Shown here: positions 24,835 through 33,051 of the stretch, one piece after another | Numbering within the stretch: position 1 is the first letter of the stretch | Layout of the letters: each line of letters begins with the position of its first letter | Assembly: GCF_014397115.1 (NCBI RefSeq) | Contig: NZ_CP060720.1 | Location: forward strand, 2,248,001 to 2,312,000 | Reading direction: 5' to 3' | DNA: 64,000 bases | Origin: Vagococcus carniphilus | Lineage (GTDB): Bacteria; Bacillota; Bacilli; Lactobacillales; Vagococcaceae | Position numbers and translations under genes: made by a program | The notes under the pieces: generated by a model | What the model saw: the letters and a program-made list of their open reading frames with translations, nothing else | Told to the model about the DNA's origin: nothing | Databases searched by the model: none

Positions 24835-25062
24835 TTAATCCTCCTCAAATATAAATCCTGCTTGTTCAAAAGTCATAACAACTTTTTCCCAAGGAATTTT
24901 TTTCATTTTAGCTCCCTTTTCCAAGGTCATTTTTTTCCCAGCTGTCTTTAAAACTAATGGATTAGTTACACCATCTAGTCCAAGTTGAACAAATATATCT
25001 TTCAATTCCGGATAGGCTTGAATTAAATCAAATACAGATTGATTCTTTTTTAAAACGTTCAT
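24835..25062 (-). CDS. DUF1858 domain protein
   Basis: This protein has 75 aa from the second of two adjacent ATGs (25062), which has better spacing from AGGAGG; the first is at 25065. DUF1858 is a small helical domain often encoded next to or fused with DUF438/hemerythrin proteins, and it resembles the N-terminal domain of the iron-sulfur repair protein ScdA/RIC. Seen: QSVFDLIQAYPELKDIFVQLG and KIPWEKVVMTFEQAGF. The family's usual cysteine is missing here. It is the first gene of a two-gene operon. Confidence 0.85.
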   Translation of the reverse strand: MNVLKKNQSVFDLIQAYPELKDIFVQLGLDGVTNPLVLKTAGKKMTLEKGAKMKKIPWEKVVMTFEQAGFIFEED

Positions 25063-25099
25063 CATTTCCTCCTGTTGATAATCATTCTCAATCTCTTAA

Positions 25100-25144
25100 A
25101 TCATAGCATTTTTAAACAAAAACCTCAATGTGTTATGCTTCACA
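25100..25144 (-). promoter_or_regulatory. Promoter with class II Crp/Fnr-type box upstream of DUF1858-DUF438
   Basis: On the minus strand there is TTGAGG at 25123-25128, a 17-bp spacer, and TATGAT at 25100-25105. The box TGTGAAGCATAACACA at 25129-25144 matches TGTGA-N6-TCACA at 9 of 10 positions and abuts the -35. Its centre is about 43 bp upstream of the expected start, the usual place for Fnr/Crp class II activation. Confidence 0.65.
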
Positions 25145-25151
25145 AATAAGT

Positions 25152-25190
25152 AAAAAAAAGAAACTGACTTGAACTCGCCAGCTTCTTTTT
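25152..25190. terminator. Terminator of rbsKDU (bidirectional shape)
   Basis: On the minus strand GAAGCTG pairs with CAGTTTC, followed by eight T. It lies directly after rbsU. Confidence 0.8.
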
Positions 25191-25196
25191 TTATGT

Positions 25197-26084
25197 TTAT
25201 AGCATTACTGTAACTGTTGCTGCAACAATAATTAAAACTAAACCTATGATTGTCATTGTCATTTCTTTTTTGGTTCTCTTTTGTCCTAAGAACCAAATAC
25301 CAGTTAATGTTGCTAAAATAACTGAAGTTTGAGAAAGAATGAATCCTGTTGCTAAACCATTCATGTCTGGTTGTGCTGATATTAAGTAAGTTAAAGCAGC
25401 AAATGCAAAGAAGAATCCAGAGAAGATATGTTTATATGAAACAACTTCTACAAAGGCTGATTTTTCTTTATTTTTAACTGTTAAAAAGATACTGTAAACA
25501 ACAGCTACAAGTAACATACCAATTGCTTGTGGTAAGAAAGCTTCTTGACCAGTTAAGTTTGTTGCTTGTGGAGCTGCAGAGTAACCCCAATAACCAATTT
25601 CACCAATTGCTAACATAGTTACTGCTTTTTTAAGAACACTTGAATTTTCAGCAGATTTTTCTTCTGACCATACAGTTAAGCTTGCGCCAACAATAATCAA
25701 GATTAAAGCTAATCCACCTAAAACTTTTGCTGTAACACCAGGCCAGTTACCTAAAGCAATAACTCCCCAAAGTGAAGCTCCTAATAATTGAAAAGCAGTT
25801 GTAACTGGCATTGCTTTTGAAGAACCAATTAAACCAAAACAATAAAATGTGATGATTTGAGCAGATGCCCAACCAATACCTGATAAAATACCTAATAATA
25901 AATCAGAACCACTAGCTAAACTAATTCCTTGAGACATTGAAAAGACAATGGCAAAAATTAATGTTCCTAACGTTGAACCTAAAATTTGATTAACTGGTTT
26001 TCCACCAATTTTAGAAGCGATTGTTGGGTATAATCCCCAACCAAGTAATGGACCTAAACCAATTAGTAATGCTGTTGTATTCAT
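25197..26084 (-). CDS. rbsU: Ribose uptake protein, GRP transporter family
   Basis: This 295-aa protein has ten predicted transmembrane helices and belongs to the glucose/ribose porter family (DMT superfamily; RbsU of Lactobacillus sakei). Typical stretches are GLGPLLGWGLYPTIASKIGG and GIGWASAQIITFYCFG. It imports ribose by a secondary mechanism, and RbsK then phosphorylates the sugar. It is the third gene of the rbsKDU operon, 25 bp after rbsD, with AGGAGGAA upstream of the ATG. Confidence 0.92.
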   Translation of the reverse strand: MNTTALLIGLGPLLGWGLYPTIASKIGGKPVNQILGSTLGTLIFAIVFSMSQGISLASGSDLLLGILSGIGWASAQIITFYCFGLIGSSKAMPVTTAFQLLGASLWGVIALGNWPGVTAKVLGGLALILIIVGASLTVWSEEKSAENSSVLKKAVTMLAIGEIGYWGYSAAPQATNLTGQEAFLPQAIGMLLVAVVYSIFLTVKNKEKSAFVEVVSYKHIFSGFFFAFAALTYLISAQPDMNGLATGFILSQTSVILATLTGIWFLGQKRTKKEMTMTIIGLVLIIVAATVTVML

Positions 26085-26109
26085 TTTTATTCCTCCAATT
26101 TATTCAATC

Positions 26110-26505
26110 TTAAAAGACTACGCCACTTTCTAATAAAATATTGGCATATGGTGACATTTCACCTGTACGAATAAAAGCATGACACTCATTTAAATCTTGC
26201 TTCATTTCGCTATGTGGGATAAATTCAATTGGTGTTTCAGGTAATCTTTCTTGAATTTGTTTTAAAACAACTGGATTCATCTCTTTAATTTCTTCTGCTA
26301 AATAAACTTTTTGAACTTCTAATTCTTCTAAAACATTATTTAAAACATCCATAAAACTTGGAATACCATTGTCTACGGCTAAATCAATTTTTTCTGTTGT
26401 CATTGGAACTGGCATACCAGCGTCCCCAATACTTAATTTATCAAAATGGCCCATTTGAGAAATAACTCTTGAAATATCTGAATTAATAACTTTTGATTTT
26501 TTCAT
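26110..26505 (-). CDS. rbsD: D-ribose pyranase
   Basis: This 131-aa enzyme interconverts beta-pyranose and beta-furanose forms of D-ribose, giving RbsK its substrate. Family features are [23 protein letters not shown] (seen in two parts), the Asp in [12 protein letters not shown], and the C-terminal [19 protein letters not shown]. Length is exactly typical. It is the middle gene of rbsKDU, 16 bp after rbsK. Confidence 0.95.
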   Translation of the reverse strand: MKKSKVINSDISRVISQMGHFDKLSIGDAGMPVPMTTEKIDLAVDNGIPSFMDVLNNVLEELEVQKVYLAEEIKEMNPVVLKQIQERLPETPIEFIPHSEMKQDLNECHAFIRTGEMSPYANILLESGVVF

Positions 26506-26521
26506 TTTTAATTATCCTTTC

Positions 26522-27427
26522 TTAAACCAATTCATTTTTATATGGAATTGAAGGTTGTGCACCAAAACGTTGAACTGTTAGAGATGAAGCTTTGTTACCA
26601 TAAGTAATTGCTTCTTCAATATTACTAAAATCTGGTTTTAAAACTGTACTTAATGCTCCAATGAAAGTATCTCCTGCTGCTGTTGTATCAACTGCTTTTA
26701 CTTTAAAAGCTGGAACAATTCCAGTTTTTCCATTCACATCATAAAAAGCACCTTTACTGCCGATTGTAATAATGACAGCTTCAATACCTAAGTTATGTAA
26801 GTAATCCGCAGCTTCTTTTAAACTTTTTTCATCAGTTACTTTAATACCTGTTAAAATTTCTGTTTCTGTTTCATTCGGAATAATCATATCAGTTACTGAC
26901 AATAAATCTGTTGGAATATCGTTTAAAGCTGGTGCTGGATTTAAAATTGTTTTAACTTTTTCATTACGTGCAATATTAAACGCTTCCACTGTACTGTCCA
27001 TAGCACTTTCAAATTGAGAAATAACAAAATCACTTTTTGAAATAGTTCCTGTTGACGCTTTCACTTGCTCTGGCGTAAAGCTATTATTAGCACCTGAGAA
27101 AATCATAATGCTATTTTCTCCTGCATCATCCACTGTGATAAAGGCTTGCCCTGTTGATTGATTATCTAATGTACTAACACCATCTGTATTAATTTCCTCA
27201 TGAGATAATAAATCATTCATCATCATGCCTGCACCATCATTTCCGACTGCCCCGATAAAGTAAGTGTCTGCACCTGAGCGTTTAGCAGCTACTGCTTGAT
27301 TAGCCCCTTTTCCACCGCCAGCTGTAAAATGTTCTTTAGCGTGTAATGTTTCTCCTGGTTTTGGCATTTGGTTCACTCTAAGTGTTGTGTCTAAGTTTAT
27401 GCTTCCAATAACAGTAATCGTATTCAT
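26522..27427 (-). CDS. rbsK: Ribokinase
   Basis: This 301-aa PfkB-family kinase phosphorylates D-ribose to ribose-5-phosphate. Signature 1 reads FTAGGGKGANQAVAAKRSG and signature 2 DTTAAGDTFIGAL, with the catalytic Asp in GDTF. The N-terminus ITVIGSINLDTTLRVNQMPK is typical. It is the first gene of the operon, with CGGAGGG upstream and tandem LacI-type operators in its promoter; RbsR, encoded 4.5 kb to the right, is the expected repressor. Confidence 0.96.
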   Translation of the reverse strand: MNTITVIGSINLDTTLRVNQMPKPGETLHAKEHFTAGGGKGANQAVAAKRSGADTYFIGAVGNDGAGMMMNDLLSHEEINTDGVSTLDNQSTGQAFITVDDAGENSIMIFSGANNSFTPEQVKASTGTISKSDFVISQFESAMDSTVEAFNIARNEKVKTILNPAPALNDIPTDLLSVTDMIIPNETETEILTGIKVTDEKSLKEAADYLHNLGIEAVIITIGSKGAFYDVNGKTGIVPAFKVKAVDTTAAGDTFIGALSTVLKPDFSNIEEAITYGNKASSLTVQRFGAQPSIPYKNELV

Positions 27428-27465
27428 TTTTATCCCTCCGAATTATTTTATCTAGTTTTTAAAAA

Positions 27466-27491
27466 TTAAAACGTTTTATTAAAACGTTTTA
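27466..27491 (-). promoter_or_regulatory. Tandem RbsR operators
   Basis: Two perfect AAAACGTTTT palindromes at 27468-27477 and 27481-27490 form a direct repeat of TTAAAACGTTTTA with a 13-bp period. They lie just upstream of rbsK. The central CG palindrome is typical of LacI-family operators. Confidence 0.85.
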
Positions 27492-27638
27492 ATAAGACAA
27501 CAAAAATATAACACATGTTGAAAGCAATTTCAAGACAAGTCTATCAAAAAGTTAAAAAAGAATTTTTAAACAGAATTTAAACTAAGTTGATCTATTCTTT
27601 AAACTCATCTCTTTATAGTAGATAGCGAGGTGAGAAAT

Positions 27639-28541
27639 ATGAAAACAATCGTTCAAACAAAAAATTTATCGAAATCATTTAAAACGTATCAAGCAGTTAA
27701 CCAATTAAATTTAGAAATAAAGGAAGGCGAAATATACGGTTTTCTTGGTCCAAATGGTGCTGGAAAATCAACAACGATTCGCATGATTCTAGGATTAATG
27801 AAGCCTTCTTCAGGTTCTGTCTTTGTTTTTAATAAAGACTTAGCTAAGGAGAGAATTGATATTTTAAAAGAAGTAGGAGCGCTAGTCGAAAATCCCTCCT
27901 ACTATCCACATTTAACTGCAAGAGAAAATTTAGAAGTCATTCGAACTATTTTGAAGGTACCCGTATCTAGAATTGATGATGTTTTAGAAACAGTTAAATT
28001 ATCACATGTCGCAAATAAAAAAGTGAAAGAATTTTCTCTTGGAATGAAGCAACGATTAGGGATTGCTCAAGCTATTTTACATCAACCTAAATTATTAATT
28101 CTTGATGAACCAACTAACGGTTTAGATCCTGAAGGGATTATTGAGATGCGCCTTTTATTAAAAGAGTTGGCTAAAAACGGGACAACTATCATTGTATCAA
28201 GTCATCTATTATCTGAAATCGAGCACATTGCGACAACTGTTGCTATCATCAATAAAGGAAATCTGCTGTATCAAGGGAAGATGACTGAACTAAAAGAAAT
28301 ATTCCAACCAAAAATTCGACTTCGATTAAACAACCCAAGTCTAGCTCTAACCATTATTGAGGGAGAAATAATTAATGACGACTTGATAATTGAGCAACAA
28401 ACAGATGAAAGTATGGCAATACTAGTTAAACAATTGATTGAAATGTCTATTAAGATTTACCGAATTGAAGACATGGAGCAGTCTTTAGAAGACACATTTC
28501 TATCAATGATTGAGAGGGATACCAATGGGACAATTAATTAA
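27639..28541 (+). CDS. ABC transporter ATPase, BcrA/LanF-type
   Basis: This protein has 300 aa from the ATG at 27639, after GAGGTGAG; a GTG at 27630 overlaps that site. Walker A is GPNGAGKST, the signature is FSLGMKQRLGIAQ (the LGMKQR variant typical of BcrA/LanF proteins), Walker B is LLILDEPTNGLDP, and the H-loop is SSHLL. About 80 further C-terminal residues follow the ATPase core, as in BcrA. With two ABC-2 permeases encoded downstream it forms a LanFEG- or BcrAB-like exporter that would protect against a lantibiotic or bacitracin-like peptide. Confidence 0.9.
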   Translation: MKTIVQTKNLSKSFKTYQAVNQLNLEIKEGEIYGFLGPNGAGKSTTIRMILGLMKPSSGSVFVFNKDLAKERIDILKEVGALVENPSYYPHLTARENLEVIRTILKVPVSRIDDVLETVKLSHVANKKVKEFSLGMKQRLGIAQAILHQPKLLILDEPTNGLDPEGIIEMRLLLKELAKNGTTIIVSSHLLSEIEHIATTVAIINKGNLLYQGKMTELKEIFQPKIRLRLNNPSLALTIIEGEIINDDLIIEQQTDESMAILVKQLIEMSIKIYRIEDMEQSLEDTFLSMIERDTNGTIN

Positions 28542-29220
28542 ATCTGAATTTCAAAAAATTAAAAGAAAAGGTTTTTGGTTTTTATCTTTCTTGGGAGCTT
28601 TTGGTGTTGTTAGTTTACAAGCTCTCAATTACGGTGTTAGAAAAGATTGGTTACTCCAACAAAATCCTGATTATTGGGAGTATTTTTTATTAAATATAAC
28701 AAGCTACATTCCTATTGCCATTGTATTGGGAACGATTATATTGAGTACTCAAATTTCAAGTATTGAGGAAGAAACAAATGCTTGGAAAATGCAAGTTGCC
28801 TTGCCTATTTCTAAGAAAAGCCTTTATGCTGCCAAGTTTTTTGTTGTTCTTTTCTTTTTAATCATAGCTTGCGTACTGCTTACCTTATTTACTTTATTTC
28901 TTGGCTTGTTTCTTGATTTTAATCAACCCATTCCAGTTTTAGCTATTATTAAACAAAGCTTTTTACCTTTTTTAGCCGTATTACCTATTGCTAGTTTTCA
29001 GCTTTGGGTAGCTGTAATTGCTAAAACACAAGCAACGCCAATTACTATAGGTGTCTTAAACTTTTTGTTAACTTACTCTTCACAATCATTACCAGACTGG
29101 GCCCCTTGGAGCTGGATAAGATTACCCAATCCACTTATAAACTCTTTGTTAGGTATTGGGGTAGGTCTAATAATCTTTTTTATCGGTCAACAAGATTTTT
29201 ACAGAAAGGATGTTAAATAA
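28525..29220 (+). CDS. ABC-2 type permease, lantibiotic-immunity-like (MutE/EpiE type)
   Basis: This protein has 231 aa from the ATG at 28525, which overlaps the ATPase gene by 17 bp; the upstream TTG at 28510 is not needed. Six predicted transmembrane helices and the opening GQLIKSEFQKIKRKGFW match the E-subunit type. The motif EEETNAWKMQVALPISKKS is characteristic of ABC-2 permeases that act on peptide antibiotics. The stop overlaps the next start (TAATG). Confidence 0.83.
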   Translation: MGQLIKSEFQKIKRKGFWFLSFLGAFGVVSLQALNYGVRKDWLLQQNPDYWEYFLLNITSYIPIAIVLGTIILSTQISSIEEETNAWKMQVALPISKKSLYAAKFFVVLFFLIIACVLLTLFTLFLGLFLDFNQPIPVLAIIKQSFLPFLAVLPIASFQLWVAVIAKTQATPITIGVLNFLLTYSSQSLPDWAPWSWIRLPNPLINSLLGIGVGLIIFFIGQQDFYRKDVK

Positions 29221-29951
29221 TGATTGCTCTTTTAAAATCCGAACGCGTTAAATTAAAACATCAACATCTTTTAACCATTTTATTAGTTGGACCTCTGCTT
29301 AGTTTATTTATTGGTTTAATCAATCCTATGGTTAAACATATGGATGAGTTTAATCCTTGGTTAGTTACTCTTATGTTTGTTAACCTTCCTTATGCTCTTT
29401 TATTTTTACCCTTAGCAACAGGAATATTAGCTGGTATCATTTGTCGATACGAACACCTCGCTGGAGGTTGGAAACAATTGGTTGCCTTACCTGTTAAACG
29501 ATATCAAATTTATTTAAGTAAGTTTCTAATGATTGTTTTATTGGTTCTTGTGATGCAACTTGTTTATGGTGTAGTTATTTTTATGACAGGAGTCATCAAT
29601 CAATTTAATGAACCTTTTCCATTTGAACAAATTCTTAGCTTTATTCTACTTGGATGGTTAGCCACTTTTCCAATGATTGCTCTTCAATTATTTGCTAGTA
29701 TGCATTGGCGTAGCTTTGCAGTTTCTTTTACAATGAATATCTTTTTTACCATCCCAAGTATTTTAGCCATCAATTCAGAAAGATTTGGTCCCTTCTATCC
29801 TTGGGCTCAACCCTTCTTTATGATGTACCCTAGTGAAAACAGCTTAGGTTTCTCTTTAATATCAATTCAACAAATGATTTTAGTTACTGGAGTAAGTTTC
29901 CTCGTCTTTTTCTTAATGGGAATTATCTCCTTCCATCGTAAAAATATTTAA
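29220..29951 (+). CDS. ABC-2 type permease, lantibiotic-immunity-like (MutG/EpiG type)
   Basis: This 243-aa protein with six predicted transmembrane helices is the second membrane subunit. It starts with the same kind of basic segment (LLKSERVKLKHQH) and carries GGWKQLVALPVKRYQIYLSK, parallel to the previous permease. It ends the three-gene operon. No lantibiotic precursor or modification gene is visible nearby, so the system is probably a stand-alone resistance or detoxification pump. Confidence 0.82.
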   Translation: MIALLKSERVKLKHQHLLTILLVGPLLSLFIGLINPMVKHMDEFNPWLVTLMFVNLPYALLFLPLATGILAGIICRYEHLAGGWKQLVALPVKRYQIYLSKFLMIVLLVLVMQLVYGVVIFMTGVINQFNEPFPFEQILSFILLGWLATFPMIALQLFASMHWRSFAVSFTMNIFFTIPSILAINSERFGPFYPWAQPFFMMYPSENSLGFSLISIQQMILVTGVSFLVFFLMGIISFHRKNI

Positions 29952-30004
29952 AAACCTTATCGTATCTTTGAGTCATAATAACGCTCAAGATACGATAAGG
30001 TTTT
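29951..30004. terminator. Bidirectional terminator between ABC exporter and histidine kinase
   Basis: AACCTTATCGTATCTT pairs with AAGATACGATAAGGTT, with A- and T-rich flanks. The flanking genes converge. Confidence 0.9.
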
Positions 30005-31280
30005 AATTTTTTTCTTTTAACATGATTTTTGTTCCCAATTGATTACTTTCTATTTTAAAGGACAGAGACATTTTTTTCGTCATCAAATCAATCACATTCA
30101 GACCGATTCCTGCTCCTTTATTTTCAGAATGAGCTTCAATGCCTGGTCCTTTATCTTGAATAACTAAGCAATTATCTTTTAAAAAGATACCAAGATATTT
30201 GCCACTATCAGCATGTCTTAAGACATTTTGAAACACATTATCTAACACTCTAGAAAACTGATTATCATCTACTACCCAAGTTGTTTGCTCTAATTCTACT
30301 TCTACTTCAAAATCTCTTTCTTCAAACACTGGATACCATAAAGCTATGGAATGGTTCACTAAACGATCAATTCGATTTTCTTCCAATTCAAATGTCACTT
30401 TATCTGCTGTTAGTAACGTGTATGACATCAAATTATCAATTAATTCACTCATCTTATCGATATTTTGGTCAATTAAGTATTGATTTTCTTTAGGTATATC
30501 TCGACTAGCTGCTCTAATTTTAGTTAAAGGTGTTTTTAAATCATGTGATAGATTAGCAATCAGTTCTTTTCTTAACTGCTCTTCTTCTTCTTGTTTTTCT
30601 TTTGCTTCTTCTAATTCATCAATCATTTGATTAAAAGCTACTTCTACTTTACCAATTTCATCTTTTTTAGCGACTTTCGTATGAACTGGAAGTCCATTTT
30701 CACGAACTGTCATGGCTTTTTCAAGTCTAACAAGCCGTTTGATTATTTTAAAGAAAAAGATAAAAGAAATGATTAAATAAAGTATTAAAAAGATTCCACC
30801 AATGTAGATAAAACTATTATCTACTTTAGTTGGTGTCACTACATCTCTTGGTATTTGTAAAACTAAAAAGCCATTTTCTTCATTGTCACCAACAAAACGG
30901 ATAACCGTATAAAGTTCAGCATCATAATGTTCTTGGATAAACCTAGTTGTGTTCATCGTATCCCATATTTTAGGTAAAGATTCATCTATTTGGATATACC
31001 ATTCTTTTTGAAGTTTTCCTTGTCCATCTACATAAAAATATTGGGACCTTTCAAATTGGGAATGCCATTTTTCAACTATTTTATCAATTGAATCAGGAGC
31101 AGCTTCTTTAACATCTTTTGTCCATTTCTCTTCGATTTGAGTTAGATTTAATTGATTGTTCTTCATTTTTTCAAAATTAGCACTAAACAAATAGAGTATC
31201 ATAACTGTTTGTAAAAAACCTAGAGCTATCACTATCAGTACAATAAAACGAAAGAATAAAGAGTTAGCTATTTTCTTCAT
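30003..31280 (-). CDS. Sensor histidine kinase (OmpR-partner type)
   Basis: This 425-aa protein has an N-terminal transmembrane helix (FIVLIVIALGFLQTVMILYLF), an extracellular domain of about 130 residues and a second helix (YIGGIFLILYLIISFIFF). A HAMP domain follows, then HisKA with the phosphoacceptor in ANLSHDLKTPLTKI and HATPase (NVFQNVLRHAD, DKGPGIE). It overlaps its response regulator gene by 4 bp (ATGA). It is convergent with the ABC exporter, which it may regulate in response to a peptide antibiotic; the large extracellular domain means it is not the small intramembrane BceS type. Confidence 0.88.
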   Translation of the reverse strand: MKKIANSLFFRFIVLIVIALGFLQTVMILYLFSANFEKMKNNQLNLTQIEEKWTKDVKEAAPDSIDKIVEKWHSQFERSQYFYVDGQGKLQKEWYIQIDESLPKIWDTMNTTRFIQEHYDAELYTVIRFVGDNEENGFLVLQIPRDVVTPTKVDNSFIYIGGIFLILYLIISFIFFFKIIKRLVRLEKAMTVRENGLPVHTKVAKKDEIGKVEVAFNQMIDELEEAKEKQEEEEQLRKELIANLSHDLKTPLTKIRAASRDIPKENQYLIDQNIDKMSELIDNLMSYTLLTADKVTFELEENRIDRLVNHSIALWYPVFEERDFEVEVELEQTTWVVDDNQFSRVLDNVFQNVLRHADSGKYLGIFLKDNCLVIQDKGPGIEAHSENKGAGIGLNVIDLMTKKMSLSFKIESNQLGTKIMLKEKN

Positions 31281-31951
31281 AGACGAACCCTATACCCAAT
31301 CCCCCTATTTGTTTCAACAATTTCTGGGTGTGAAGGATCTTCTTCTATTTTTTCTCTCAAATAACGAATATGAACCATTAGCGTTTTATCCCCATCTATA
31401 TAATCTTCATTCCAAACAGCTTCATATAATTGTTCCTTTGTTAGAATCTGATTACCATGAACAATAAAATAATTTAGTAAGGCATACTGTTTTTGTGTTA
31501 ATAAAATTTCTTGAGTATTATTTGTGTTGATGATGGTTTTATTTTTTAGATTAATTTCTAAATGTTTAACAGAAATGACTTCTTCATCTTTTTCAAAACG
31601 TCGTAATAATACTTGCATTCGAGCTAATATTTCTTCTACTTGAAAAGGCTTGGTGATATAGTCATCTGCTATACTTAATCCTTCCAACTTATCTTCTAGT
31701 TGAGAACGAGCTGTTAGCATAATAATTGGTAAATTGGTTTGCTCTTTCTTCAATCTTCGTGCAATTGAGAACCCATCTAGTCCTGGTAACATGACATCTA
31801 AAATAGCCAAATCAAATGTTATCTCTTCAGAATGATGCTCTTTAAATTCATGATAAGATTTAAAAGCATAGACTTCATAATGAGCTTTTGTTAATTCCGC
31901 TCTTAACCACTCATTAATTTCTTTTTCATCTTCTATGTAAAGTATTTTCAT
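31277..31951 (-). CDS. OmpR-family response regulator
   Basis: This 224-aa protein has a receiver domain (MKILYIEDEKE; phosphoacceptor Asp in LAILDVMLPGLDG; conserved Lys in ITKPFQ) and a C-terminal winged helix (LTKEQLYEAVWNED, DKTLMVHIRYLREKI). It follows the LacI-type regulator gene by only 12 bp and overlaps the kinase gene, so the three genes are probably co-transcribed. Confidence 0.92.
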   Translation of the reverse strand: MKILYIEDEKEINEWLRAELTKAHYEVYAFKSYHEFKEHHSEEITFDLAILDVMLPGLDGFSIARRLKKEQTNLPIIMLTARSQLEDKLEGLSIADDYITKPFQVEEILARMQVLLRRFEKDEEVISVKHLEINLKNKTIINTNNTQEILLTQKQYALLNYFIVHGNQILTKEQLYEAVWNEDYIDGDKTLMVHIRYLREKIEEDPSHPEIVETNRGIGYRVRL

Positions 31952-31963
31952 ATCCTACTCATC

Positions 31964-32956
31964 CTAAATTTGTCTTGTTGAAAATCGATTAATCAAATTA
32001 ACTGGTAATTTTTTGATTACTTGTTCTTGTTTTGGATGCTCAATTCTTTCAAGTAACATCTCTGCTGTTTGTTGTCCTAACTCATAAATTGGTTGAGCAA
32101 TCGTTGTTAATGGCGGTGTGACATACTTGCACATATCAACATTATCATAACCAACAACGCTATAATCATCAGGAATACTTTTATCAAAATCTTTTAAGCC
32201 TAAATAAAGACCAAAAGCAATCTCATCATTGATGGCAAAAATACCAGTTACATCAGTTTCAACAATTTTTTTTGCGGCTTTTCTTCCGCCTTCTTTTGAT
32301 AATGAAGAATAGATTATAGATATATTTTCATCCATAACCTCTTTAAATCCTTCTAATCTTCTTGCTATGTTAGTTGTCGCATTCTCTGGGATAACAACTG
32401 CTACTTTTTTATGCCCCAGAAGTTTTAGATGGAGTGCAGCTAGCTTTCCTCCTGAAAAGTCATCTGTTTGGATACTATCACTATTTTCGTCGGAAGATTT
32501 TTGATCCAATATGATAAATGGGTGGTTTTTATTAACTAGCAATTGTTGGATGTCTTTATCTGAAATTGCAGAACTTGCAATAATAAAACCATCTACCCCT
32601 CTTCTACTAAGCTCTTCTAAAACAAGGCTTTCCTTTTTATTATCCCCATTTGCATTACAAAGCATTGTAATGAAATTTTCTTTATAAAGAACGTCTTCAA
32701 TTCCCCGTACAAGAGTTGAAAAAAAAGGATTTGAAATATCGGGTACTAGAACTCCAATTGTTTTGCTCTTTTTCATGACCATTCTTCTAGCAAAATAATC
32801 AGGAACATAATTTAATTCATCTTTTATTTTTAAAACTTTTTCCACTGTTTTTGGACTAAAGTTTTTACTATTACCATTAACAATTTGGGAGACTGTTGCA
32901 ATTGATACACCAGATGCTTTTGCAACATCTTTGATAGTTACTTTTTTCTCTGCCAT
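31964..32956 (-). CDS. rbsR: LacI-family regulator, probable ribose repressor
   Basis: This protein has 330 aa from the ATG at 32956, with GAGGTG upstream; an earlier in-frame start at 32968 overlaps this site. The LacI-type N-terminal helix-turn-helix reads VTIKDVAKASGVSIATVSQI, followed by a hinge (LNYVPDYFARRM) and a periplasmic-binding-like effector domain (IGVLVPDISNPFFS, SVVGYDN). Similarity to RbsR and the AAAACGTTTT operators at rbsK support the assignment. It lies 4.5 kb from rbsKDU and directly upstream of a two-component system, an odd separation. Confidence 0.82.
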   Translation of the reverse strand: MAEKKVTIKDVAKASGVSIATVSQIVNGNSKNFSPKTVEKVLKIKDELNYVPDYFARRMVMKKSKTIGVLVPDISNPFFSTLVRGIEDVLYKENFITMLCNANGDNKKESLVLEELSRRGVDGFIIASSAISDKDIQQLLVNKNHPFIILDQKSSDENSDSIQTDDFSGGKLAALHLKLLGHKKVAVVIPENATTNIARRLEGFKEVMDENISIIYSSLSKEGGRKAAKKIVETDVTGIFAINDEIAFGLYLGLKDFDKSIPDDYSVVGYDNVDMCKYVTPPLTTIAQPIYELGQQTAEMLLERIEHPKQEQVIKKLPVNLINRFSTRQI

Positions 32957-33051
32957 TTCACGACACACCTCATCTTCATCATTGCTCTCATTGTAACCGA
33001 TTTTTTTACAATTCTCATTAAAATAATGGAAAAAACCTTCTATTTGACTAG

